From Megamonas sp. UBA1796 (GTDB lineage Bacteria > Bacillota > Negativicutes > Selenomonadales > Selenomonadaceae), in NCBI GenBank assembly GCA_002319795.1, contig DCFU01000012.1:1-64000 (forward strand): a stretch of DNA of 64,000 bases, in the 5' to 3' direction. Position numbers and translations under genes: made by a program. This document shows, in pieces, positions 18,211 to 26,171 of the stretch; the first letter of the stretch is position 1, and each line of letters begins with the position of its first letter. The notes beneath the pieces are model-generated. The model searched no databases, was not told the DNA's origin, and saw nothing but the letters and a program-made list of their open reading frames with translations.

Positions 18211-18747
18211 TCAGAACGCAACCGGATCAGCCCGACCGCCATAATACGCTGTCAGCATCGCCGCAATTTTCGCCTGCATCTGTGGCACCGTATGACGGCG
18301 AGACCGTGCACACTCTTGTGCCTGCCTATTACAGAGCAGGCACCTGCGAAATACCGGACGCGAAAGCTTTTTGCCTGCGGCGTCGAGTACATCGATATCG
18401 AAAAGCCGTCCCAGCGGATGCTTTTCCTCTATGTCCGTCATCATGGATTTGACTACTGCTGCATCCTGTGTTTTAACACAGAGCAGCAGCTCATCTCCTG
18501 TGCCTGCATGACTTTCACTTTGCACCAGAACCGAAAGTTTCCGCCCGGTTAACAGAGAAAATATTTCTTCCCGGCCCTCCGTAAAAAGCCGCAATAGCTC
18601 GGGCGTGGTTTTCACTGGTCCCGGGATGTTCAGACAAAAGGAAATAAGCGGTTGCTGGAATCGCACCAGGTATTCCTGCTGCTGCGCCGCCCGACGTTCA
18701 CGGCAAGCCAGCATTTCCTCCAAATCTACGGTTTCACCGACCAACAT
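18211..18747 (-). CDS. citX: Apo-citrate lyase phosphoribosyl-dephospho-CoA transferase
   Basis: CitX attaches the 2'-(5''-triphosphoribosyl)-3'-dephospho-CoA prosthetic group to the acyl carrier protein CitD, turning apo- into holo-citrate lyase. 178 residues. Family landmarks are RERRAAQQQEYL near the N-terminus, EEKHPLGRLFDIDV and the SRPVFRRCLLCNRQAQECARSRRH region near the C-terminus (quoted as separate short motifs). I start at ATG 18747 because AAGGAGGG is 7 bases upstream; a TTG start at 18765 overlapping the citC stop would put the ribosome site inside the gene. Last gene of the citG-lysR-citC-citX unit. Confidence 0.92.
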   Translation of the reverse strand: MLVGETVDLEEMLACRERRAAQQQEYLVRFQQPLISFCLNIPGPVKTTPELLRLFTEGREEIFSLLTGRKLSVLVQSESHAGTGDELLLCVKTQDAAVVKSMMTDIEEKHPLGRLFDIDVLDAAGKKLSRPVFRRCLLCNRQAQECARSRRHTVPQMQAKIAAMLTAYYGGRADPVAF

Positions 18748-18761
18748 ACATATTCCCTCCT

Positions 18762-19805
18762 TCAATAATGCACAACATCCTGCGCCGCAGCAATTTTTTG
18801 CAAAACAGGCTTTGCTTCCTCACACAGGAAATATTGCCGCGTCGTCTCCGGCACAAGCCCCCGAAGCGAATCTACTGCGCCCTCTTTGAGCAGCTCGCGT
18901 ACCGTCGAGGCGCTGATAGGCCTGCCATCCTTCGCCTTGCGCGGCACAATGATACAGTCGATACCAGCTTTTGGCAGTTCCTGCTGCATGATCTGGTTGT
19001 AGATGCCCGTAACCTGGCTCGCAGGTTCTTCCCCCACATAGCGCCTTTGGATATGCAGTGCCTGCGCAATTTTGGTAAAAATTTCAATGTCCAACCGCGC
19101 GTGTCCCTCGATGACCGCCGCATCATCCTTCTGAAAATAGCTTGGGAAAGTCGCATTGCTGATAATATATGAACCGCTAGCATGATAACAGATATTATTG
19201 AGATGCGCCGTTCCCTGTTCTATAAGACGCCTGCGCACCGTAAACGGAATCAGGCTCGCGTCCTCGCTCACCATGAAAAGATGGAGTATATCATTTTCTG
19301 CCGCGGCTTTTTCAACCAGATACAAATGCCCCAGTGTAAATGGGTTGGCATTCATAACTACAGCCGCAGCACGCACGCCTTCTCTGGCCTGTTTATGCAG
19401 TTCCTGCAGATAATCATGGAAACCATGCCGGTCGTTCTCCATAAAAACGACATTTTCATCCACACGAGCAATCTCGTAAAAACCCAGGTCCTGAAAAAAA
19501 CGCATGGAATTGCATTTTGTATATAAAAACAATTGTATATGGCCCCGTGCGAACTGCACCTCCATAAGATGTGTCACAATGCCATTCATAAGGCCCTCAC
19601 CCTGATGGGCATGGTTCACAGCCAGACAGCGCAGCGTATTGCCAAAACAACTGCCCGTAGCCACAAGTTCCATATCTTCGTCAAACATGCCGCAAGTATA
19701 ATCCAGATTGGCATCGCGGCGGATGCCCTCCTGCTGCAGCAAAGCTTCAACCTGCCGCGTTGCACAAGCGTCATCGGGATAAATCTTGGAAATCGTATAA
19801 CTCAT
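18762..19805 (-). CDS. citC: [Citrate (pro-3S)-lyase] ligase
   Basis: CitC acetylates the thiol of the citrate lyase prosthetic group using ATP and acetate, activating the enzyme. 347 residues: an N-terminal GNAT-like half (residues 1-130, with HQGEGLMNGIVTHLM) and a C-terminal nucleotidyltransferase half with NPFTLGHLYLVEKAA near residue 155 and the GRPISASTVRELL motif near residue 300. The ATG overlaps the LysR stop codon (ATGA), a sign of translational coupling, and the gene ends at the citX ribosome site. Confidence 0.95.
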   Translation of the reverse strand: MSYTISKIYPDDACATRQVEALLQQEGIRRDANLDYTCGMFDEDMELVATGSCFGNTLRCLAVNHAHQGEGLMNGIVTHLMEVQFARGHIQLFLYTKCNSMRFFQDLGFYEIARVDENVVFMENDRHGFHDYLQELHKQAREGVRAAAVVMNANPFTLGHLYLVEKAAAENDILHLFMVSEDASLIPFTVRRRLIEQGTAHLNNICYHASGSYIISNATFPSYFQKDDAAVIEGHARLDIEIFTKIAQALHIQRRYVGEEPASQVTGIYNQIMQQELPKAGIDCIIVPRKAKDGRPISASTVRELLKEGAVDSLRGLVPETTRQYFLCEEAKPVLQKIAAAQDVVHY

Positions 19806-20680
19806 GGTTCATTCTCCTGCTTCTTATTTGCAATATCACGCACAACCTCAATAAAAGCCCGGACCTGCGGCAATGAGGCGGATTCCTCTGTATAAAAAAT
19901 ATGAGTTGGGCGCGTAAATGCCCTGCCATCAGCAAAAACGAGCGGCCGCACAGTACCTGAAAACCCATTCAGGCATATGCTGGGTACAACCGCCCAGCCA
20001 AGACCACGCTTCACCATCTCCACACAAATGGTGATATTATCGACAAAAGCACCGTTTAAATCGGGCTGAAGATTATTCTCATGCATCCAGCGGGCCAGCT
20101 CACGTTCAAATACCGAATCCGTCTTGCGCCCTATATAAGGAATCTCCGATAAAGGAACATCCTTATCTTTTTCATGGCATATGAGGCAGATTGGCTCACT
20201 CGACAAAAGTATCTTCTCCCCCTGCCATGAATATTCACCGCGCATGACGGCTACATCGGCATCCCCCTCCAAAAGCTGCATATAAAGTTTTGGGCTTTGC
20301 CCGGTCGCTATATGCGCCCTGGCCTGCGGATAAAGGTAATGATATCGTTCCAGCACTGCTGGCAGTGTATACATCGCATAATTGATGGAAATTGCGGCTT
20401 CCAGGGTACCGCAGATACAGCCCTGGCTGGTCGCGAGCGCATCCCGCATACGCTGCAGATTCCCGGCAGCCGCTTCCGTATGCTGCAGCACCGTCTCGCC
20501 CTCCGCCGTAAAATGAATACCCTGCCGGGAACGCAGCATGAGCGTAGTGCCCAGCTCCTTTTCCATAGCGCAGATGCGTTTCGACAGCGATGACTGCGAT
20601 ATATATAAGAGCTCCGCTGCATGCGTGATATTCTTTGTTTTTTTCAATACTGCCAGTAACTCAAAATCCCGTTCATCCAT
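19802..20680 (-). CDS. LysR-family regulator embedded in the citrate lyase locus
   Basis: LysR-type regulator, 292 residues, with HTH ITHAAELLYISQSSLSKRI and the usual effector domain. GAGGAGC precedes the ATG. Unlike the other three LysR genes here it lies in line with its neighbours, after citG (109-bp gap) and overlapping citC by four bases. It is also the most divergent of the four, although it shares the MDERD N-terminus. Citrate lyase genes in enteric bacteria are controlled by the CitAB two-component system; a LysR regulator within the locus suggests a different mode here, sensed ligand probably citrate (inference). Confidence 0.9.
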   Translation of the reverse strand: MDERDFELLAVLKKTKNITHAAELLYISQSSLSKRICAMEKELGTTLMLRSRQGIHFTAEGETVLQHTEAAAGNLQRMRDALATSQGCICGTLEAAISINYAMYTLPAVLERYHYLYPQARAHIATGQSPKLYMQLLEGDADVAVMRGEYSWQGEKILLSSEPICLICHEKDKDVPLSEIPYIGRKTDSVFERELARWMHENNLQPDLNGAFVDNITICVEMVKRGLGWAVVPSICLNGFSGTVRPLVFADGRAFTRPTHIFYTEESASLPQVRAFIEVVRDIANKKQENEP

Positions 20681-20789
20681 ACTATACGCTCCTCAGCCAA
20701 TCGATAACAGCTTCGCAATATCGTCAAGAGATACCTATGTATATTATAGCCGAACAGGGCCTGCTTGGGAACCTGTGAAAAGAAAGGCT

Positions 20790-21647
20790 TTAACTGGTCC
20801 TTTCCTCAATTGTATACAAGAAATGTGTGACAGCCAGCAAATCCGCACAACCTCCCGGGCTGATCCAGCGTCGGATGAATTCCTCATCCATGGCATCGAC
20901 TGCCACCCGCCCTTCCGGCGTAAGCATACCGCCCTGCGCGAGCACCTGCTGCGCATATTGTCTGGCATATGCAGCCGTCTCGGGATCATGCCGGGAAACA
21001 ATGTTCGTATCCTGTGTCTTCGCGATAAGGTGCAGCAGTGTCTGTATAAGTGCATCATTTATGGCAAGTCCCCTCGTGCGCAGCTTTCGGTAAACCGGCA
21101 GAGACACCTTACGAATCGTTTCATAACCGCTCTCCACCTCACCGCGTACGCCACGACAACCATATTGCAGATACATGCGTTCTCCCTTCGTACGTGTCTC
21201 CTGCTCCGCAAGGCCCCCGAGTTCCCTGTTGCAAAGGCCGCGACACATTTCTGCCGCCAGTGCACAGAGTGTCTCCGATTGCAGTGGCAGCTTTCCTCCT
21301 GCCCATCCCGCACAGGCACACAGAATACCCATAGTAAATATCATGCCCTTATGTGTATTCACATTCCCTGTAGCCGCAAACATCTTCCGTTCCGCTTCCC
21401 TGCCGATTTCCCGCAGCGGCCCCAAAAGATCTGCCACGGGCCCGCTGTTGCGCTCGATTCCGAGTGCAGCCATCGCGGCAAAACTCGCATGCAGGGCGGC
21501 TGCAGAGGACATGAACGTAAAATAATCCATATCGTGATGCGCGCCGCAGTTCCTGCGATCCACAAGACCCGGTTTTGGCGTCGACGCCACCTCAAAAAGC
21601 ATGCTTTCCATAGCCGTCGCCCCAATTGTATGGACGATCTCCATCAT
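20790..21647 (-). CDS. citG: Triphosphoribosyl-dephospho-CoA synthase
   Basis: CitG makes 2'-(5''-triphosphoribosyl)-3'-dephospho-CoA from ATP and dephospho-CoA, the precursor of the citrate lyase prosthetic group. 285 residues. Conserved segments are STPKPGLVDRRNCGAHHDMD near residue 22, NVNTHKGMIFTMG near residue 110 and LLHLIAKTQDTNI near residue 205. The start is the ATG at 21647, preceded by GGGGGAG; in-frame residues further upstream have no ribosome site. Separated from citF by a strong terminator, so it heads a second transcription unit or depends on read-through. Confidence 0.94.
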   Translation of the reverse strand: MMEIVHTIGATAMESMLFEVASTPKPGLVDRRNCGAHHDMDYFTFMSSAAALHASFAAMAALGIERNSGPVADLLGPLREIGREAERKMFAATGNVNTHKGMIFTMGILCACAGWAGGKLPLQSETLCALAAEMCRGLCNRELGGLAEQETRTKGERMYLQYGCRGVRGEVESGYETIRKVSLPVYRKLRTRGLAINDALIQTLLHLIAKTQDTNIVSRHDPETAAYARQYAQQVLAQGGMLTPEGRVAVDAMDEEFIRRWISPGGCADLLAVTHFLYTIEERTS

Positions 21648-21711
21648 TATAAAATTTCTCCCCCTATCTGTGCAATGCACTTTCCTCGCGGTTAAAAACC
21701 GCAGCATTGCT

Positions 21712-21751
21712 AAAAAATGCGCCCCGAAACACTATACCATTTCGGGGCGCA
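21712..21751 (-). terminator. Strong terminator between citF and citG
   Basis: A perfect 12-bp stem, 21718-21729 with 21740-21751 (TGCGCCCCGAAA / TTTCGGGGCGCA), and a run of six T on the minus strand after it. It lies inside the minus-strand citrate lyase locus, 18 bp after the citF stop codon. Confidence 0.88.
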
Positions 21752-21769
21752 GTAAAAATATTCCTGCTA

Positions 21770-23332
21770 TCATTCAAGCACTAATGGCTTGATTTTTCGT
21801 ATAACGTCAAGAATCGTGCCGTCTCTGGCTTCGAGAACCGCAATAACCTTGTTCTCCCACTCGAGATCATCCGGTGTCCCGACAAGGCTATATGCCTTTT
21901 CCTGCAAGGATTCGATGCTCACATGCGGAATATCTGCTTTATTGAGACATTCGATAAGATCCTGACGCAGCGGATTTACCGCAATACCATAATCCGTCAC
22001 AAGTACATCGACTGTATCGCCCGGAGTCGTAACCGTTACGACATCCTTGCAGACCGTCGCCATCCGCCCGCGTACAAGCGGCGTTACAATGATGCAGACC
22101 TTGCTGCCCTCAGCTGTATCCGGATGTCCGCCCGGAGCACCGCGCAGCACACCATCAGAACCCGTCAGTACATTCACATTGAACTTCGTATCAATTTCAA
22201 GAGCCGCCAGCACGACAAAGTCCAAATGATTTACATAAGCTCCCTTGTTCGCTGCGCTTGCGTATTCACTCGTCGAAATCTCAAAATGCTTATCCGGATG
22301 ATCCGCCAGATGCTGGATCGTTACCATATCAAAATCCTGCGTATCAAGAAGTTTGCCTACGAGGCCTTTATCCTGCAAGGCACAGATATTGCCACTCATG
22401 CCGCCGAGTGCAAAACCCATCTTGATATTTCTCTCCACCATGTACGATTCCAAAAAGCGGTTCACTGCCAAAGAAGGCCCGCCGACACCTGTCTGGAAAG
22501 AAAATCCATCCTTGAAATACGGTGTAGCGGCTATGACCTTCGCACAGTTTTCCGCCATCATAAGGTCACGTGGATCCTCGGTCATGCGCGCTTCCTTCGT
22601 GCCAATTTTGGAAGGATCACCGATTTCGTCTACCACAACGACACAATCTACGTCAATACAGTCGATTGGCGCCGGGATATTCGGATAATCGGCAAGCGTA
22701 TCTGTGACAACAACAACATGGTCTGCATAATGCGAATCTGCTACCGCATAACCCATAGCACCACAGTTATTCTTTCCGCCTGTCCCCTTAGCGTTACCAC
22801 AGTAATCAGAAGTTGAAGCTGCCGTGAACGCTATATCGATATGGAGCTCGCCCATCTCAATAGCACGCGGACGGCCGCCATGGCTGCGAATAATTGCCGG
22901 TGTCCTGAGCTTGCCAGCCGAAATGGCTTCACCGATACGACCGCGCACACCGGATGACTGGATGCCGATGATCTTTCCCTGCTCGATATAATCCGCCAAA
23001 AGATCCTGTGCACTGCCGAGCGAGGTCGTGGCAACTGTCAGGTCCTTCAGTCCCATCTCCTCAATGAGAACTTCCATGACCATGCTCGTCACATAATCTC
23101 CATTGCGCAGTGCGTGATGAAAGGAAACCGTCATGCCATCATGCGCGCCGCATTTTTCACAAGCCTCGCGGATTGTCGTGCACAGCTTGTTCTCTGTCGG
23201 CTTTTCGCAGCGCCTTACCTGCGGACCAGCTTTTTTAAAACACTTGCCATCCATATAATATTTTCCCTGATAGACCTCACGTCCATCCTGCAAGAGTTCA
23301 TCAGGAATATTTCTGCCTACTGCATTTATCAT
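21770..23332 (-). CDS. citF: Citrate lyase alpha subunit (citrate CoA-transferase)
   Basis: CitF transfers citrate onto the thioester of the acyl carrier protein, releasing acetate (citrate:acetyl-ACP transferase). 520 residues, the normal length. Typical stretches are VSFHHALRNGDYV near residue 70, SSGVRGRIGEAISAG near 127, KNNCGAMGYAV near 185, GGMSGNICALQDKGLVGKLL near 325 and GSDGVLRGAPGGHPDTA near 400. AGGGAG is 12 bases before the ATG. It follows citE with an 18-bp gap. Confidence 0.97.
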   Translation of the reverse strand: MINAVGRNIPDELLQDGREVYQGKYYMDGKCFKKAGPQVRRCEKPTENKLCTTIREACEKCGAHDGMTVSFHHALRNGDYVTSMVMEVLIEEMGLKDLTVATTSLGSAQDLLADYIEQGKIIGIQSSGVRGRIGEAISAGKLRTPAIIRSHGGRPRAIEMGELHIDIAFTAASTSDYCGNAKGTGGKNNCGAMGYAVADSHYADHVVVVTDTLADYPNIPAPIDCIDVDCVVVVDEIGDPSKIGTKEARMTEDPRDLMMAENCAKVIAATPYFKDGFSFQTGVGGPSLAVNRFLESYMVERNIKMGFALGGMSGNICALQDKGLVGKLLDTQDFDMVTIQHLADHPDKHFEISTSEYASAANKGAYVNHLDFVVLAALEIDTKFNVNVLTGSDGVLRGAPGGHPDTAEGSKVCIIVTPLVRGRMATVCKDVVTVTTPGDTVDVLVTDYGIAVNPLRQDLIECLNKADIPHVSIESLQEKAYSLVGTPDDLEWENKVIAVLEARDGTILDVIRKIKPLVLE

Positions 23333-23350
23333 TCTATCTCACGCTCCCTA

Positions 23351-24262
23351 TCATAAATCGCCATGGTATACACCACAGGCCCTCGCCAAAGTGATCACGC
23401 GCTTTGCATCCTCAGCAAACGGAATATCAACCATCTTTCCATCGACTGTAAATACACCCACACCGCTCTTGGCATGCTCTTTATACGCACGAACAATCTT
23501 TTCAGCATTTGTGATTTCCTTCGGCGTAGGAGCAAAGGTCTCATGCACATAACGAATCTGACGAGGATTGATAAGGCTCTTACCGTCAAAGCCCATCGCA
23601 TGGTTTTGGCGTACCTCAGCCTCAAAGCCTTCCTTATCGTTCAAATGCGGATACATCGTATCAAAACACTGGATGCCAGCCGCGCGCGCTGCAAGCAGCA
23701 TCAGGCTGCGGGCCGTATTGATCTCAATGCCGCCCGGAATCATCTGCACATGCATACTCTTACGGAAATCACCGCCCGAGATAGCAACACCAAACATACG
23801 TGGAGATGCTTCACCAATCTCATACGCATGCAGAATGCCCTTCGGACTTTCCAGCGCCGCCATCAAAAGCGTACGGCCTTCCGTTACGCCAAATTCTCGC
23901 TCTGCTGCCAGCGTATGTTCTTCGACCGTTTTTACATCCTGCGCACTCTCACATTTTGCAATACGGATACCATCCGCACCACCTGCAACAGCACAACGGA
24001 TATCCTCTTCCCAATGCGGCGTATCAAGTCCATTGATGCGTACAATGACTTCTGTATCTCCATAATCAATGCTCTTCAAAGCATGATAAAGAGAGAACCT
24101 CGCGGCATCCTTTTGGTTTTCTGCTACCGCATCCTCAAGATCGAGTATAATGCTGTCTACTCCATAAATATAGGCATCCTTAATAAGTCCCGGCTTTTGC
24201 GCATTCATAAACATCATCGTCCTGCGCAGACGGAATCTTTCCGGTATTGGACGTGGAATCAT
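23351..24262 (-). CDS. citE: Citrate lyase beta subunit (citryl-ACP lyase)
   Basis: CitE cleaves citryl-ACP to acetyl-ACP and oxaloacetate in a Mg2+-dependent TIM barrel. 303 residues. Visible are RLRRTMMFMNAQKPGLIKDA near the N-terminus, DSIILDLEDAVAENQK (acidic metal site), the arginine in VRINGLDT, AALESPKGI with the conserved glutamate, and GFDGKSLINPRQI. The ATG at 24262 has GGGGAGG 9 bases upstream and overlaps the citD stop (ATGA). A longer form starting at 24280 is possible but less likely. Confidence 0.96.
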   Translation of the reverse strand: MIPRPIPERFRLRRTMMFMNAQKPGLIKDAYIYGVDSIILDLEDAVAENQKDAARFSLYHALKSIDYGDTEVIVRINGLDTPHWEEDIRCAVAGGADGIRIAKCESAQDVKTVEEHTLAAEREFGVTEGRTLLMAALESPKGILHAYEIGEASPRMFGVAISGGDFRKSMHVQMIPGGIEINTARSLMLLAARAAGIQCFDTMYPHLNDKEGFEAEVRQNHAMGFDGKSLINPRQIRYVHETFAPTPKEITNAEKIVRAYKEHAKSGVGVFTVDGKMVDIPFAEDAKRVITLARACGVYHGDL

Positions 24263-24561
24263 CTTACAACGCCTCCCCATGGGATATTTTTCTGCGAGAC
24301 GCCGCAGCTTCTGAATACAGCTGCCTCAATACGCGCCTTCAATGTGCAATCAAGCGCACCTTTATCGACAACCTTGACTTTTCCTTTTGTTATCCCCAGC
24401 TCCCGGAGTTTTTCTTCTGCCGTTTTCTTGATCTGGCGGCCATATTGGTTCATAACACTGCTCTCAATCGACAGTTGGATTCCGCTGTCGGCAGGCTCAA
24501 CCGTAATCTGCGCATCGCTGGATTCCAGTGTTCCGGCCATTGCCGTTTTTTGAATTTCCAT
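24259..24561 (-). CDS. citD: Citrate lyase acyl carrier protein (gamma subunit)
   Basis: Small acyl carrier subunit of citrate lyase, 100 residues. The serine that receives the phosphoribosyl-dephospho-CoA group is expected in AGTLESSDA near residue 14. The conserved C-terminal half includes KLRELGI and ALDCTLKARIEAAVFRS. AGAGGAAC precedes the ATG. First gene of the citDEF unit. The 245 bp upstream are AT-rich and contain a TTGACA hexamer at about 24735-24740 on the minus strand, without a matching good -10. Confidence 0.96.
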   Translation of the reverse strand: MEIQKTAMAGTLESSDAQITVEPADSGIQLSIESSVMNQYGRQIKKTAEEKLRELGITKGKVKVVDKGALDCTLKARIEAAVFRSCGVSQKNIPWGGVVR

Positions 24562-24765
24562 ACGCTGTTCCTCTTTTCACTATTTTCTGACGATACTATT
24601 TATCTTTCGTCCACCTTTTATTTAACACGATTCTGTTTCATTTGTAAAAGTCATGTTTTTCATTATTTTCCATTCCTAAATAGAATGAATAAAACCATCA
24701 TCATTTTTCTTGTACCTTATAAAAAAACACCATTGTCAAATAGCTAATCACCCTTTTTTCCCGAC

Positions 24766-24792
24766 AAAAAAAGGACGCACCGCAGTACGCCC
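24766..24792 (-). terminator. purA terminator
   Basis: Minus-strand stem of 8 bp including two G-U pairs (GGGCGTAC with GTGCGTCC, loop TGCG) followed by seven T. It lies 15 bp past the purA stop codon. Confidence 0.78.
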
Positions 24793-24806
24793 TTCCCTGT
24801 TCCAGC

Positions 24807-26093
24807 TTAAAAAATGTCTCTGGCAATGATTATTGTCTGGTCGCGATTCGGGCCAACCGATACGATGCCCAGTGCAATACCTGTTACCTCAGTCATGCGC
24901 TTAAGATATTTTTTCGTATTCTCCGGTAGTTCCGCATAATCACGGATACCACTGATATCCTGTTTCCAGCCGGGGAAAGTCTCATAGACCGGTTCTACCT
25001 CGGCCAGCACCTTGAGACTTGCCGGTATTTCATGCAACAGCTCACCTTTATACTTGTAACCTGTACACATCCTGATTTCATCAAAACCATCAAGGATGTC
25101 CAGACGCGTAATCGCCATGTAATCAATACCCGAAAGCAGTCCCGCATAACGTACAACACAGGCATCGAGCCAGCCTGTACGGCGTGGGCGCCCGGTAACC
25201 GTGCCATATTCATGGCCTGCCTCGCGCAGCTTATCGCCAACCGCATTCAGCTGTTCCGTCGGGAATGGACCTTCACCAACGCGTGTACAATAAGCTTTAA
25301 CAACGCCTACGACCTTATCAATCTTCTTCGGCGCAACTCCCGCACCTACGCCTACACCGCCAGAAATTGGATGTGAGGCCGTAACATACGGATATGTACC
25401 ATAATCAATATCCAGCATCGTTGCCTGTGCACCCTCAAAAAGGATTTTCTTGCCCGCATTGATTTCATCATTGAGCAAAGCAATCGTATCGCAAACATAC
25501 GGGCGCAGACGCTCTGCATAACCTTCATATTCGGCAAGCATTTCTTTATAATCCAGTGGCTCATGATTATAAAGCTTTTCAAGTTCATTATTCTTAATTA
25601 CAAGATTTTCCTTGAGGCGTTTAGCAAATTCATCCTTATCCATGAGATCACAAACACGGATGCCGATACGGTTATCGCGATCCATATAGCATGGACCAAT
25701 GCCGCGCTTTGTCGTGCCAATCTTATTCTTGCCGCGCGACTCATCGCCGATACCATCCATAAGGCAATGATACGGCAATACGACATGCGCACGATTTGAC
25801 AGGCGGATACCCGCCACATCAATGCCCCGGGCCGTCATAGCATCCATTTCCTCGAGCATGATCTTCGGATCTACTACCACACCGTTCCCTACAATACAAT
25901 GCGTACCTTTATAAAGTATACCGGACGGCAAAAGACGCAGTTTATATTCCTCGCCCTTGACCGAAACCGTATGGCCTGCATTGCTGCCGCCCTGATAGCG
26001 CACAACCGTATCGGCCTGCTGTGCCAAGTAATCGACGATCTTGCCTTTACCTTCATCGCCCCATTGAGTTCCCGTTACAACAACTGCTGACAT
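24807..26093 (-). CDS. purA: Adenylosuccinate synthetase
   Basis: Condenses IMP and aspartate with GTP to adenylosuccinate, the first step from IMP to AMP. 428 residues. The N-terminal GTQWGDEGKGKIVDYL holds the catalytic aspartate and phosphate loop, with NAGHTV carrying the catalytic histidine. Also visible are GTTKRGIGPCYMDR, EGAQATMLDIDYGTYPYVT and the GTP-binding VGPNRDQTI near the C-terminus. GAGGGGG precedes the ATG. It lies 78 bp after purB on the same strand; the two act in successive steps and are probably co-transcribed. Confidence 0.98.
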   Translation of the reverse strand: MSAVVVTGTQWGDEGKGKIVDYLAQQADTVVRYQGGSNAGHTVSVKGEEYKLRLLPSGILYKGTHCIVGNGVVVDPKIMLEEMDAMTARGIDVAGIRLSNRAHVVLPYHCLMDGIGDESRGKNKIGTTKRGIGPCYMDRDNRIGIRVCDLMDKDEFAKRLKENLVIKNNELEKLYNHEPLDYKEMLAEYEGYAERLRPYVCDTIALLNDEINAGKKILFEGAQATMLDIDYGTYPYVTASHPISGGVGVGAGVAPKKIDKVVGVVKAYCTRVGEGPFPTEQLNAVGDKLREAGHEYGTVTGRPRRTGWLDACVVRYAGLLSGIDYMAITRLDILDGFDEIRMCTGYKYKGELLHEIPASLKVLAEVEPVYETFPGWKQDISGIRDYAELPENTKKYLKRMTEVTGIALGIVSVGPNRDQTIIIARDIF

Positions 26094-26171
26094 AGAGAAA
26101 ACCCCCTCAATCTGTTCTTTTTATATATCTAAAGCAGCATACCGCAGAGGCCGCTGCCAGTAGATTCGCAC

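Noticed and set aside
20538..21695. Plus-strand open frame of 385 codons across citG and the LysR gene
   Set aside because: Antisense to two well-supported genes and spanning their intergenic region.
21923..22816. Plus-strand open frame of 297 codons opposite citF
   Set aside because: Antisense shadow of citF.
23363..24553. Long plus-strand open frame of 396 codons opposite citE and citD
   Set aside because: Antisense to two certain genes, no ribosome site, composition rich in His/Arg/Ser as in mirror frames.
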